Assembly: GCA_009778065.1 (NCBI GenBank) | Contig: WRKM01000008.1 | Span: 41,443 to 105,442 of the forward strand | DNA length: 64,000 bases | Reading direction: 5' to 3' | From: Oscillospiraceae bacterium | GTDB taxonomy: Bacteria > Bacillota > Clostridia > Oscillospirales > Ruminococcaceae | Part shown: in pieces, positions 14,896 to 24,700 of the stretch | Numbering within the stretch: the first letter of the stretch is position 1 | Layout of the letters: each line of letters begins with the position of its first letter | The notes under the pieces: generated by a model | The model's input: only the letters and a program-made list of their open reading frames with translations | What the model was told of the DNA's origin: nothing | Databases searched by the model: none | Program-made: the position numbers and the translations under genes

Positions 14896-15849
14896 ATGAA
14901 AAAAATAATTTCTATACTATTAATTGTAACTCTCATGTTTTCAATAACAGGCTGTTCGGGTAACGAACCTACCAACACGCAACCCACCGAATTAAATAAA
15001 CCCGAAGAACTTGTCGAACCTGAACAGTTTACACAACCTATAATTTCTGATGAAATTGCAGAATTTGAAGAACCTGTCGAACCTGAGCAGTTTACACAAG
15101 CCATAACTCCTAATGAAATTGCGGCTACATGGAAAGAAGTCCCGATAAAAGATGCCACCGATGTAAGGACCAAGGTGAGTTCAAGCAGAGCGTTTTTTGA
15201 TTTGCGTTCATTAATTAAAGGTGAAAACAGCGGAGATGGTTATATTTTTAACACCTTCGTTTTCAGTGGAACGATAATCAATTTAAAAGAATTTCAAATT
15301 TCATGGACAGACGACGAAGGGGAAGAATGGGGTCCGTTTTCGAGGTCTATAATTGAAGTGAGAGTGGATAAGGAATATAACGGAAAAACACCGGTGGAAG
15401 GAGACGTTATACGAGTATTATATCCTTTTTCGCTATCATGGGATTTCGATAACTCTGTCCGTATAAAAGAAAACGGGAAATATGTATTTGCAAACTGTTG
15501 GGTTCTTGACGAAACCTATTCGCATTATAACGAAAAGTATAATCCTGTTGCCGTGAACGATGGTTCTGCAGATTACGCTGATGTTATAATGGGGAGCGCG
15601 TGGAATAGTCTACTGCCTATAGAAGACGAGAGAGTTATTTTCTATCACGGATATTTTGAGCATGACGAGGAGGCTAAATTGAAATTTTTGCATCATGATT
15701 CATTTAAGACAGATATGCTTACAAGTGACTCTTCGCTTGAGACAGGGGACTATACTATGATGAATATAAAAGATTTTGAAAATGAGTTTTCTAAGCTGTT
15801 TGAAAAACAGGATGCTTTGCCAACTGCCGCAATTAATTTATTCTCATAG
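14896..15849 (+). CDS. Lipoprotein of unknown function
   Basis: A 317-residue exported lipoprotein. The signal peptide MKKIISILLIVTLMFSITGC has the lipobox ITGC. A Pro/Glu-rich linker with the duplicated block VEPEQFTQ (around residues 48-75) probably spans the cell wall. The rest is a mixed domain without a family I recognise; it includes IIEVRVDKEYNGKTPVEGD, which resembles the OB-like or protease-inhibitor-like folds of other surface lipoproteins, but I cannot assign it. The gene uses the repeated leader at 14659-14891 as its 5' region. Seventy-two bp separate it from the secreted metalloprotease gene, so the two may be co-transcribed. Confidence 0.75.
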   Translation: MKKIISILLIVTLMFSITGCSGNEPTNTQPTELNKPEELVEPEQFTQPIISDEIAEFEEPVEPEQFTQAITPNEIAATWKEVPIKDATDVRTKVSSSRAFFDLRSLIKGENSGDGYIFNTFVFSGTIINLKEFQISWTDDEGEEWGPFSRSIIEVRVDKEYNGKTPVEGDVIRVLYPFSLSWDFDNSVRIKENGKYVFANCWVLDETYSHYNEKYNPVAVNDGSADYADVIMGSAWNSLLPIEDERVIFYHGYFEHDEEAKLKFLHHDSFKTDMLTSDSSLETGDYTMMNIKDFENEFSKLFEKQDALPTAAINLFS

Positions 15850-15921
15850 CATAAATTATTACGGATTAAGTTAAGGTCACATTAATTCGGTAAATTTAAA
15901 ATAAGGATTAGGAGAAAAATT

Positions 15922-16683
15922 ATGAAAATAAAAATTAAATTCGCAAAAGGTATATTCAGTTTAATTACAATTGTAATTTTAACTGTAGCCTTCGGTCTAT
16001 CTGCATCTGCCCATACTCTTCAAGCTTGGGCAAATTATTACACTCCAAACCACGCAAACTCTAACAGTGGTTATCGTTTTACGATTGAAAATTGGAACCA
16101 TATGAATGGAAGCAGTATAAATTATGTGTGGGCAAACAACACCACCCAAACAACTTTTGGAACAGCATTGAGCCAAGCATTTAGTAGCTCGTGGGGGGGG
16201 ATGATTAGCGGTTCTAATACAACATCTGCAAATGCTCACTTGAGAATTGCATATGATTCTATCACACAACCGACAGGCATTGCGGCAATTGCGCCGATTA
16301 ATGGTGGTGATGCAAATAAACATTTTAGACAGGGACTGCAAAGCCACGGCTCGCATGATTCGGGAATATTGTTCTACATGGATTCAGCGAATTATTCTGC
16401 CGACATCAAAAAGCAATTGACTGCACATGAACTCGGTCATCTTTGGGGTATTGAAGATTTATATAGGCATGGTTTTACAAACTTAGAAAGTATTTACTCA
16501 CAACCTTATGCGTATAATACAGCAACAAGGCACGATAAAAACGCTATGTATATAGGTCTAAACAATCCGTGGTTTGATGACGGAACAGGAAATGGTTGGA
16601 AACGATTAAAATCACCGGGGGTTTTTGCAGTTAACGAGTGGCACGATGGTTATTATTTTAATTCAAACGGATATTGGACATAG
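15922..16683 (+). CDS. Secreted zinc metalloprotease with HExxHxxGxxD motif
   Basis: A 253-residue exported protein. The signal peptide (MKIKIKFAKGIFSLITIVILTVAFGLSASA) probably ends at SASA-H. The zinc site is TAHELGHLWGIEDLY: His169, Glu170, His173 and Asp179 in HExxHxxGxxD spacing, as in snapalysin-like metzincins, in which Asp replaces the usual third His. A Met suitable for a Met-turn lies in DKNAMYIG about 30 residues later. The N-terminal half is Asn/Ser/Thr-rich and does not resemble a long prodomain. It would act outside the cell on protein substrates. A TAG stop is directly followed in the same frame by the remnant of another secreted protein, perhaps the scar of a recombination event. 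Confidence 0.82.
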   Translation: MKIKIKFAKGIFSLITIVILTVAFGLSASAHTLQAWANYYTPNHANSNSGYRFTIENWNHMNGSSINYVWANNTTQTTFGTALSQAFSSSWGGMISGSNTTSANAHLRIAYDSITQPTGIAAIAPINGGDANKHFRQGLQSHGSHDSGILFYMDSANYSADIKKQLTAHELGHLWGIEDLYRHGFTNLESIYSQPYAYNTATRHDKNAMYIGLNNPWFDDGTGNGWKRLKSPGVFAVNEWHDGYYFNSNGYWT

Positions 16684-16884
16684 TTTCTTGTTCGCAGACA
16701 AACACCCCCATGCTCTAAAGTACATCTTTCTCAATATGCAAATGTAACATCTTATCTCGGCTTTTCCGGCACATACTCCACTGTAAGTAGCGGCGAAACC
16801 TACCGCTTAGAAGTATCGGCGACAGTTAAAACGACAAGCGGCGTTACAGAAAGCGTAAATCACCATTTTGATAAGACTTATTAG
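16684..16884 (+). pseudogene. Truncated C-terminal remnant of a small secreted protein (copy 2)
   Basis: The open frame directly after the metalloprotease stop encodes PPCSKVHLSQYANVTSYLG, then GFSGTYSTVSSGETYRLEVSA and the same end as copy 1 (stop 16882-16884). It keeps about 30 more residues of the ancestral domain than copy 1 but has no start codon, signal peptide or ribosome binding site. The first part differs from copy 1, while the end is in the near-identical repeat, so the two remnants were homogenised or duplicated over the repeat only. Confidence 0.6.
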
Positions 16885-17024
16885 TTTATTGTTGCAATGG
16901 AACTAATAATTATTGAAAGGGGTGAGTCCGGTGGGCTGAGAAATTTAATCCTATTTAAAGTAAATCAAGAATTAAAAACATATCTCAAATTTGAGATAGC
17001 CTCGAAATGAGGTAGAAAGGTAAA
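16792..17024 (+). repeat. 233-bp near-identical direct repeat, copy 2
   Basis: Second copy of 14659-14891, again ending just before a start codon, here that of the 136-residue secreted protein. The two copies enclose the lipoprotein and metalloprotease genes, so homologous recombination between them would delete or multiply a 2133-bp unit. The stretch 16885-17028 has no other gene. Confidence 0.9.
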
Positions 17025-17028
17025 GGAT

Positions 17029-17439
17029 ATGAACAAAAAATTATTTTCTATCATCATAGCAATGATAATGTTATTCTCGCTCACGATGAGCGTTATGGCA
17101 GAGGACGACAGCGTGGAGCATAGTGATATAGTGTATTGTGACGAACATGGTATGTTTCATGAAATTCAATATTTCAATTATGACTCTGTGCTAATTGATG
17201 GAAACATATTACTGTCTGTTGAAGAGCAAGAGTGTTCTCATTCAAATTCGATGGCATTCTACGAATATTACAGCAGTGTTCATTTGTCTCACCCGATTTA
17301 TAACGGCTCCGGTCAAGTTATTAATACCTGTTCAATAACTCGCATACTATACATATTGGGAGAAAAATGCACCAATTGCGGACACATTAAAAGCTCAAGT
17401 TTAGTAACACACAGTGAATCTCATACTATCTGTATTTAA
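17029..17439 (+). CDS. Small secreted Cys/His-rich protein
   Basis: A 136-residue protein with a signal peptide (MNKKLFSIIIAMIMLFSLTMSVMA, cleavage probably before EDD). The mature part has a C-terminal CTNCGHIKSSS pair with nearby His residues (HSESHTIC) and two more Cys-His clusters (YCDEHGMFHE; ECSHSN), suggesting a small zinc-binding fold. No family assigned. Its leader and ribosome binding site are copy 2 of the 233-bp repeat, so it is probably expressed in the same way as the lipoprotein at 14896. A strong hairpin follows. Confidence 0.65.
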   Translation: MNKKLFSIIIAMIMLFSLTMSVMAEDDSVEHSDIVYCDEHGMFHEIQYFNYDSVLIDGNILLSVEEQECSHSNSMAFYEYYSSVHLSHPIYNGSGQVINTCSITRILYILGEKCTNCGHIKSSSLVTHSESHTICI

Positions 17440-17449
17440 CTAAAAAGTT

Positions 17450-17487
17450 ATTTCATGCTCTGCTGTTTGTAAAGCAGAGCATGAAAT
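17450..17487 (+). terminator. 15-bp perfect hairpin without a clear T run
   Basis: ATTTCATGCTCTGCT (17450-17464) pairs perfectly with AGCAGAGCATGAAAT (17473-17487) around an 8-nt loop. No T run follows (ACCTGTAAATG), so it may be a weak terminator, a processing site or an mRNA-stabilising element between the secreted-protein gene and the ABC importer genes. Confidence 0.55.
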
Positions 17488-17516
17488 ACCTGTAAATGTA
17501 AAAGGAGAAACCCAAA

Positions 17517-19700
17517 ATGAAAAAACTAATCTCAACGGTAATAATTGTTTTCTTAACCCTGTCTCTTTTGTCTTCATGCAACAACGACAAGGGTAATAAG
17601 GACATTATTAACTATGATTTCCATGATGTGAAAATAAACTTCACAGCTGACGATGACGATTTTTTATATGAAATGGAAAAAGATAGACCTATTCTTTTTG
17701 CAATTGACAACAACGGCTATTTATATTATAATGAATTGACACAAAATTTTATGAAAGTTACAGTTTTAGGTTTAGACGGAGAAAAAATTGATGAAGCCGA
17801 AATTGAACCTATCGGTGTTTGGGAGTCAGGAGAATTCATACCCTATCCCAATGGGGCTGAGAGTTTCAACTGTATAGCGGTGAAGGACAATGTATTGTAT
17901 TTTACCGATTCCCATCCTTTTACACGCGACAGCACAGCTGTTTTCAGCTATAATTTTAACACCAAAGAGCAAGTCAAAATAGCCGAAATTGAAGGGTTTA
18001 ACGATGTGAGAAAGATTATTCCGCTTGATGGAAAACTATACTTGCTCGGTATAGATGAAAGGTTAAGCCAAAACATAAACCCCGCTAAAAATAATTATAA
18101 AGGTGAGAGCATAATAAGCGTTGCTCTTCAAACCGGAGAGCATGAAACTGTGTTTGACAATATGCCTTTTATGATGGCAGAAACGGAGGACGGTGTTCTC
18201 ATAATCTCTGCTTATGCCGAAAACGGCGGTTATTACTTTAAAAAACTAAACTCTGAAAATATAATCCCAAACGATAATTTAAACTTTTCAAATAGCGAAG
18301 AGCCGAATTTTGAAATGTATGGCTCTGAAAATATAATACACGATTCAGACAAGTTTTTAGTTTTTCTGCCGGTTGACGGAAACAGCGAAACAAGGGTTAT
18401 CGTTAATAATTTACCATCTATAAATCGAAAAAATTTCGCAGTTAAAAGCGGATATTTATTCTATGAGACAGGTAGCGGAGTAAGACGGATTAAGTTAAGC
18501 GAAGAAGTAAACCCTGCCGTCTTAAATATGGCTCATTATTCTGTTTTACCGCCAATAATCGAAAATTTCGGCTTCGGTCTCACTTTTGAACAAATAGACA
18601 CATATGAATTATCGCTGTCATTATTGTCGCTTGACAGCAATTATGATATGTATAATATAAATTCTTTCAGCGATATAAGCGATAATATCCGTCAAAAAGG
18701 TGCGTTTTATCCGCTTAATGATGTGCCTTATGTAAACGAGTATTTAAATGCAGTGTTCCCTTATGTGAGAGAAGCGGCAATAAATGAAGACGGCGATATT
18801 TGGATGCTCCCGATTTATTTACACACTAACGGGCTTCTTTATAATGAAAAAATATGCGAGGAATATGACATAGATATAGCCCAATTAAATACTTCCGAGG
18901 ATTTAATAGAAATACTTGCCACGTTAAAGAGCCGCGATATAACAGAGTATTACGACATCACTCATCCTCAGTTTTTCTTTGAGCGTTCTTTTTATCAAAT
19001 CATGAGAAAAAATAACGAGTTCAATCGCGATGATTTTAGAGAAATGGCTTTGTACATATATGATAATATTAACTACATAAAAGACGATTGGTCTTATAAC
19101 AGAATTACAAGTGATACGAACCCATACCCTCTAATTCAAGTTCCGGGAAGTGTGAATCGCGTCGCTGATTTAAGAGGGCGGTATTTGCTTTATCGCCGGG
19201 GAGTAGGGGACTATCATATGCAGGAGAGTTTCAACAGAGCTTTGGAATATGAAGATTATGACGATGACTATTTTTGGGCGAATTTAGGAAAAGTTGATTT
19301 TCGTTATTTTGAGAATTACAAACATAATCGTTTTATACTCTATCCTTCTGTTAAGGCTGTTGAAGGTATTCATGTTAATGATGTCACTTTGGAATTCATT
19401 ACCGTCAATCCACACTCGGAAAATCTCGATGTTGTACTCGAATATATTTCTGCGTTAGCCGAATATCAATTGAATTTAGAAAACAGCTTTATTCTCCATG
19501 ATGAGAAAACATACTCGATGGACAGACATTTTGTAAAAGACGCTTATGAAATCCTAAATTATGAAGGAAACTTCATAAGATTCAGCCTTGACAGCGAATT
19601 GATTTACAGCGATTTTGAAAAGTTTCTCGGTGATGAGATTACGCTTGATGAGTATTTAAATCGCGCTGAGTTTAAGATTAATGCTTATTTGAGGGAGTAG
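17517..19700 (+). CDS. Large ABC-importer substrate-binding lipoprotein with extra N-terminal domain
   Basis: A 727-residue lipoprotein; the lipobox is LSSC (MKKLISTVIIVFLTLSLLSSC). Two parts are visible. Residues about 30-340 have repeating beta-strand patterns such as DNNGYLYYNE, VKDNVLYFTD, DGKLYLLGID and KSGYLFYETG, suggesting a beta-propeller. Residues about 345-727 resemble a family 1 sugar-binding protein (FYPLNDVPYVNEYLNAVFPYV, WMLPIYLHTNGLLYNEKICEEYDID, LAEYQLN). The two permease genes directly downstream support the binding-protein role. Ordinary binding proteins have about 400-450 residues, so the propeller part is an addition. The ligand is unknown; a sugar or peptidic compound is possible. 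The gene has an AAAGGAG ribosome binding site and ends 3 bp before the next start. Confidence 0.75.
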   Translation: MKKLISTVIIVFLTLSLLSSCNNDKGNKDIINYDFHDVKINFTADDDDFLYEMEKDRPILFAIDNNGYLYYNELTQNFMKVTVLGLDGEKIDEAEIEPIGVWESGEFIPYPNGAESFNCIAVKDNVLYFTDSHPFTRDSTAVFSYNFNTKEQVKIAEIEGFNDVRKIIPLDGKLYLLGIDERLSQNINPAKNNYKGESIISVALQTGEHETVFDNMPFMMAETEDGVLIISAYAENGGYYFKKLNSENIIPNDNLNFSNSEEPNFEMYGSENIIHDSDKFLVFLPVDGNSETRVIVNNLPSINRKNFAVKSGYLFYETGSGVRRIKLSEEVNPAVLNMAHYSVLPPIIENFGFGLTFEQIDTYELSLSLLSLDSNYDMYNINSFSDISDNIRQKGAFYPLNDVPYVNEYLNAVFPYVREAAINEDGDIWMLPIYLHTNGLLYNEKICEEYDIDIAQLNTSEDLIEILATLKSRDITEYYDITHPQFFFERSFYQIMRKNNEFNRDDFREMALYIYDNINYIKDDWSYNRITSDTNPYPLIQVPGSVNRVADLRGRYLLYRRGVGDYHMQESFNRALEYEDYDDDYFWANLGKVDFRYFENYKHNRFILYPSVKAVEGIHVNDVTLEFITVNPHSENLDVVLEYISALAEYQLNLENSFILHDEKTYSMDRHFVKDAYEILNYEGNFIRFSLDSELIYSDFEKFLGDEITLDEYLNRAEFKINAYLRE

Positions 19701-19703
19701 TAT

Positions 19704-20513
19704 ATGAAACCCACAAAAAAATCCCGCATACCATGGAACATCAAGTGCTTGTTCTGCCTTGTCCCGAGCCTTGTGGGTATAACAATCTTTTTTGTTATAC
19801 CCTATTTCCGTGTGTTGTATTATTCGCTGATTGACAACCAGTTTCGGCGTAACTTCGTGTGGCTTGATAATTACGTAAAAACCATTCAAAACGAGTATTT
19901 TCAACTTGCGTTTAAAAACAGCCTGTTGTTAATTTTGATTGCCGTCCCTGCTTTGATTCTTTCTTCACTGTCCATCTCTCTCATGCTTTCATTCGGGCTT
20001 AAAAAACTGCGCGTTCTGCGAACTGCGTTTGTGCTTCCCTTAGTTATTCCAACGGCAAGTGCGGCACTTATATGGGCGACATTTTTTGCAAATGTTGACA
20101 ACGTCCTACCTGTCTATCTTTTGTTCATATGGAAAAACATCGGAATTTGTATAATACTGATGACTGCGGCGTTTACTTGTATTGACGATTCGGTTTTTGA
20201 GGCGGCAAAATTAGATGGCGCGAAAAGATTTACAATACACAGAAAAATTACAATCCCTTTAATTATGCCCACGCTTATTTTTTCCATACTGATTTCAATT
20301 GTGAGCAGTTTTAAAGTGTTTAAAGAAACTTATTTGTATTATGGCGGAACTAATTATCCGCCGCAGTACAGCTACACCTTGCAATATTATATGAACAACA
20401 ATTTTCTGAAACTTGACTATCAAAGCCTTGCCGCAAGCGCGGTGTTTACTTCTCTTCTCGTTTTCGTAATAGTGATTATCGGACTGCTCTTGCAGAGGAG
20501 GTACACATGGTAA
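19704..20513 (+). CDS. ABC transporter permease, MalF/UgpA type
   Basis: A 269-residue membrane protein with six predicted spans. The cytoplasmic EAA loop, which contacts the ATPase, is FEAAKLDGAKRFTIHRKITIPLI, a good match to sugar importers (EAAxxDGAxxxxxFxxIxLP). It follows the binding lipoprotein by 3 bp and overlaps the second permease gene by 7 bp. No ATPase gene lies in the cluster; as with many Firmicute sugar importers, a shared MsmK-type ATPase encoded elsewhere is likely (inference). Confidence 0.92.
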   Translation: MKPTKKSRIPWNIKCLFCLVPSLVGITIFFVIPYFRVLYYSLIDNQFRRNFVWLDNYVKTIQNEYFQLAFKNSLLLILIAVPALILSSLSISLMLSFGLKKLRVLRTAFVLPLVIPTASAALIWATFFANVDNVLPVYLLFIWKNIGICIILMTAAFTCIDDSVFEAAKLDGAKRFTIHRKITIPLIMPTLIFSILISIVSSFKVFKETYLYYGGTNYPPQYSYTLQYYMNNNFLKLDYQSLAASAVFTSLLVFVIVIIGLLLQRRYTW

Positions 20514-21280
20514 AAATAGGAAAAGCAGGTAAAAATATTTTTCTTGTCCTGCTCGCCGCTTTATTTTTTCTTCCCGTGTTTATGACAGTGGGGATGTCCT
20601 TTCTTGACAATAATATGCCGACTTTTCAAAACTATGCAGATTTGCTTTTCGACTGCTTCGTTTTCTATCCCGTGTTTTGGAATTCTGTCCTATACGCCGC
20701 CGTGATAACCATTATAGGGCTACTTGTAATAATACCGGCTGCGTTCGGCTTTTCTCATGCGAAATTTAAAGGGAAAGGCGCATTGTTCATTTTTTATATC
20801 ATACTTATGATGATGCCGCTTCAGGTTACTATTCTTCCAAATTATATCGGACTGCGCGACTTAGGGCTTATTAACACACGACTCGGAATTATACTTCCCG
20901 CTTGTTTTTCGCCTTTTGGCGTTGTAGTGATGAGTCGTTATATGCAGAGCATTAATAATTCCGTAATAGAGGCTATGCGAATGGAAACGAACTCTGTAAT
21001 AAAAATAATTTTTCATGCGGTTATTCCTCAGATTAGAATTTGCATTTTTGCGGTTGTGCTTTTCGTTTTTGCCGATTGTTGGAATATGCTTGAGCAACCG
21101 CTTTTGTTTCTCAGAGATATAAATTTACAAACATTACCTGTGTTTTTGAGTAACACAGAAAAATACGCCGGAAGCGTTTTATTCCCGGCGGCTGTATTAT
21201 TTATGTTTCCTGTTTTATTACTGTACAATTTTTTCAGCGACAGTTTGGAGAAAGGATTAACGTTCGGTGATTTGTCATGA
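20507..21280 (+). CDS. ABC transporter permease, MalG/UgpE type
   Basis: A 257-residue membrane protein with six predicted spans, partner of the preceding permease. The EAA-like loop is IEAMRMETNSVIKIIFHAVIPQI: the general shape is kept, but the usual Asp-Gly-Ala is replaced by Glu-Thr-Asn, a divergence at the ATPase contact. The motif MPLQVTILPNYIGLRDLGLINTRLGIILP matches this permease class. The gene ends in an ATGA overlap with a small fourth gene. Confidence 0.9.
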   Translation: MVKIGKAGKNIFLVLLAALFFLPVFMTVGMSFLDNNMPTFQNYADLLFDCFVFYPVFWNSVLYAAVITIIGLLVIIPAAFGFSHAKFKGKGALFIFYIILMMMPLQVTILPNYIGLRDLGLINTRLGIILPACFSPFGVVVMSRYMQSINNSVIEAMRMETNSVIKIIFHAVIPQIRICIFAVVLFVFADCWNMLEQPLLFLRDINLQTLPVFLSNTEKYAGSVLFPAAVLFMFPVLLLYNFFSDSLEKGLTFGDLS

Positions 21281-21708
21281 GAGTATTAAACATTATTATT
21301 ACCTTGATTTTCTTTGCTTCTATGGTTGTTTTAACCGTTACCGCACGGGACATTCACAACGCACTTCTCCCTCAGGTGACAGCAAGAAGACTGACACAGG
21401 AGGACTTTGAGTTTGTCATTGATTTTGAGTATGACGGAATACCTCAAACCGCGGTGATTACTCAAAAAAGGCTCGCAATCCCTAAAGAGCTTTATAATCC
21501 GGACACAAGCGATGCGGTTTTTGTTGTCACTACGATATACATTAATGGCGAAGAGCGAGTCGGTGTCCGCCGCGTTGTTCCGCAAACCAACGAAAAAAAT
21601 GAAGGTTTTTACGAAGTCACAGGCGGAATAAGCAGAAGCGATTTTGTCATTTTTACAAGCAGTAAGGTTTTAGAAGACGGTGCGGAGGTTTTTATCCTCG
21701 CATCTTAA
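21277..21708 (+). CDS. Small membrane-anchored protein, fourth gene of the importer operon
   Basis: A 143-residue protein coupled to the permease gene by a 4-bp overlap. An N-terminal hydrophobic segment (residues about 4-24) anchors or exports it. The rest is a small beta-rich domain (FEFVIDFEYDGIPQTAVITQKRLAIPKELY; VFVVTTIYINGEERVGVRRV; FVIFTSSKVLEDGAEVFILAS). The C-terminal part faintly resembles the beta-barrel end of membrane-fusion proteins, but this is not secure. Its position suggests an accessory extracytoplasmic part of the importer. No known family assigned. Confidence 0.7.
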   Translation: MRVLNIIITLIFFASMVVLTVTARDIHNALLPQVTARRLTQEDFEFVIDFEYDGIPQTAVITQKRLAIPKELYNPDTSDAVFVVTTIYINGEERVGVRRVVPQTNEKNEGFYEVTGGISRSDFVIFTSSKVLEDGAEVFILAS

Positions 21709-21756
21709 TATATTACCTAAAGCCGGAGAAAATAACAAAAACGATATAATAACAGC

Positions 21757-24700
21757 TTATTTAACCCTCAAATAATTCCGCAGTGTTTCCATAACCTTAT
21801 CAATATCGAGCGGTTTGCCTATATGCCCGTTCATGCCCGCCGAAAGGCACGCCTCAATATCGTCCTTAAAGACATTCGCTGTCATCGCTATAATCGGCAA
21901 TTCGCTGATTCCGCTTTCGGGTAAAGCTCGTATACGGCGCGATGCCTCAAGACCGTCCATTTTAGGCATTTGAACGTCCATGAACACAATATCATATTTA
22001 CAGGGAGCCGCTTCTACCATGTCTAAGGCTTCCTTTCCGTTTTCGGCATAATCTATTGAAATTCCTGTTTCCTTTAATAATACCGTGAGGATTTCGCGGT
22101 TAATTTCAATATCCTCGGCGAGTAAAAGTTTTTTACCATAAAACTCACCATCGCCCGTATTTTCGCTCTCTTTGGCGTCTTCTACACCGAAGCAGTCATT
22201 TATGGCGTCGATTATCGTTGACGAAGACAGCGGTTTTAATAAGCATTTATCAACCCCCGCACATTTCGCTTCATCCTTTATTTTCTCCCAATCCATCGCC
22301 GTAATCATGATAACCACCGACGGTCTGTCTCCGATATGAGATTTTATCCTTTTCGTCAGTTCGATACCATCCATGCCCGGCATACACCAATCAATAAAGT
22401 ATATGTCGTGTTCTTTATTCCCTTCGATAATTTCACATGCCTCAAAGCCGCTTTTCGCTACATCGCATTTTATACCGAGATTATTAAAAATATCTGTGAA
22501 ATGATTTAGTATATCGCTCATATCGTCTACAACCAAAACCTGTAAATTGTCCCAATTTACAGAAGGTGCGAGCAACGAACGCGGGTTTTTTATACCGCAT
22601 ACCGATTTAATAGTAAATATGAACCTCGAACCCTTTCCAAGCTCTGATTCAACCCGGATGGTTCCGCCCATTAGCTCGATTATGCGCTTTGATATAACGA
22701 GTCCGAGTCCCGTTCCGCCGTATTTGCGGCTGATTCCGCTTTCTGCCTGCTCAAACATATCAAAGAGCTTTCCATGCTGTTCTTGGGCTATGCCTATTCC
22801 GTTATCGGCTATTTCTATACATAATTCGCAACTATCTTTATTTTTATTGACCAAAGAGGCACTAAGACTGATTTCACCACCCTCAGGCGTGAATTTTACC
22901 GCATTTGACAAAAGATTCGTTATTACCTGTGCTAAACGATGGTCATCGCCCACAAGAAAAGTCGGGATTTTCTTATCTATATTCACAGTAAAATGTTGCC
23001 CTTTTTCATCTATACGAAAATTTGCAAACGTGATTACTTTCTGAATCAATCTCTCGAAATTGTATTCGACTGATAGAATCTCTAACTTGTTCGCTTCAAT
23101 TTTAGCCATGTCAAGAACGTCGTTTATAACTCCGAGTAAATGGGATGAAGCGTCTCCTATTTTATTAAATGCACGATTCTTTTCTTCCTCGCCGTTTGCT
23201 TTCTTCCCTATGGTCGTCATACCTATGATTGCATTCATCGGTGTTCGCATTTCGTGGCTCATAACAGACAGAAAATCACCCTTCGCCTTACTTGCGGCTG
23301 TGGCTTTTTCAAGAGCTGATTGAAGCTCTTTTTCCATCTCCGTTTTTTCCGTTATATCGCGTGACACGCCTACGAGTCCGATTGTTACGCCATCTTGTAT
23401 AATCGGAGCCTTTGTGGTTTCAAAATATCGCATAGAGCCATCGTATGCAGGTATCCAATGGTTGTTTACATACTTCTCCATGCCCTCATATATTAATTTA
23501 TCCTGTGAAATCATTACTTCGGCAATTTCAGGTTCAAATCTTAAACCTTCTGTGTCGTTTTTACCTATCACTTCTTCTACATCTACATTTAAGTATTTCG
23601 CGGCTGAATGATTGAGCAATGTGTATTTCGATTCTAAATCTTTACCGAAAACAAAGTCAGGCATTGAATTAATCATGGTTTGAAGCGTGTTTTTCTGGAT
23701 TGAGAGTTCTCGGGACTGCTTTTCTATTTCTTTTATCATCTCGTTACTAAGCAATGCGTTAACAAAAAGCAACCCGCAGGAGCGTAAAATATCCACCTCT
23801 TCTTCCGAAAAGTCACGATATTTAGTGTAATCGTCAATACAGCACATTCCCCATAACCTATTTTCTATGAAAATAGGAATAGTCAATAAAGATTCTATTC
23901 CGAAGGTTTTTACAAACGCTCTGTCCTCCGGCGACAAGCTTAAAAGAGAGCCTTTTATGCACTCTCCGCGCGACAAACGCGCCTCCCAGTCGGGCGTGGA
24001 ACTGTACGGAAAACTTTGAAACGCCGCGGCAGACTCCAAATGTTGGTTGTTTTCATTGAACCAATAGTGCCTGATAACGGCATGGGTTTCTCCTTTAATG
24101 ACCATGTTTTGCCATACCTCTACGCAGTCCGCATTAACACTGCGTCCGATAATACCCATGCTCTCATAAAGCGAATCTTTAAAAGTTTCATCGTTTTTCG
24201 CCGTCAGTAATACCCCCGCTGTACTGTTTACCGCTCTGAGCAGATTATCGCGGTGGTTTATATCATCCATCATCTTTTTATGCTCGCGCAAATCCCGTGT
24301 ATAACCCGCCACGCCGACACCGCCCTCATATTCGACCCGAATCAGGATAATTTCGGTCGGCATGGACGTACCGTCTAACATCTTATATATCCAGTCTGTC
24401 TTATAAATACCCTCCTCAAAAGCCTTTCTTACGCTTTCTATAGCTTTTTCATCGGTACGCTGTCCGTCCGGTTGAAACTCGTGATATAATTCTGAGTATC
24501 TTTCTAAATAATCCTGCTTGTCTTTAAACCCGAACAAATCGACAGCCGCCTGATTGCAATCGATTTTCTTAAAACTACTGTCCCATAATTGACAACAGAG
24601 CGGTGTTTTATCGAGCAGAATTTTTGTACGGTTATTCGCTTTGGTTACTTCGCTTTCCATTTCATTGCGTATGACGGCGTTTGCAAATAAATACGCCGCT

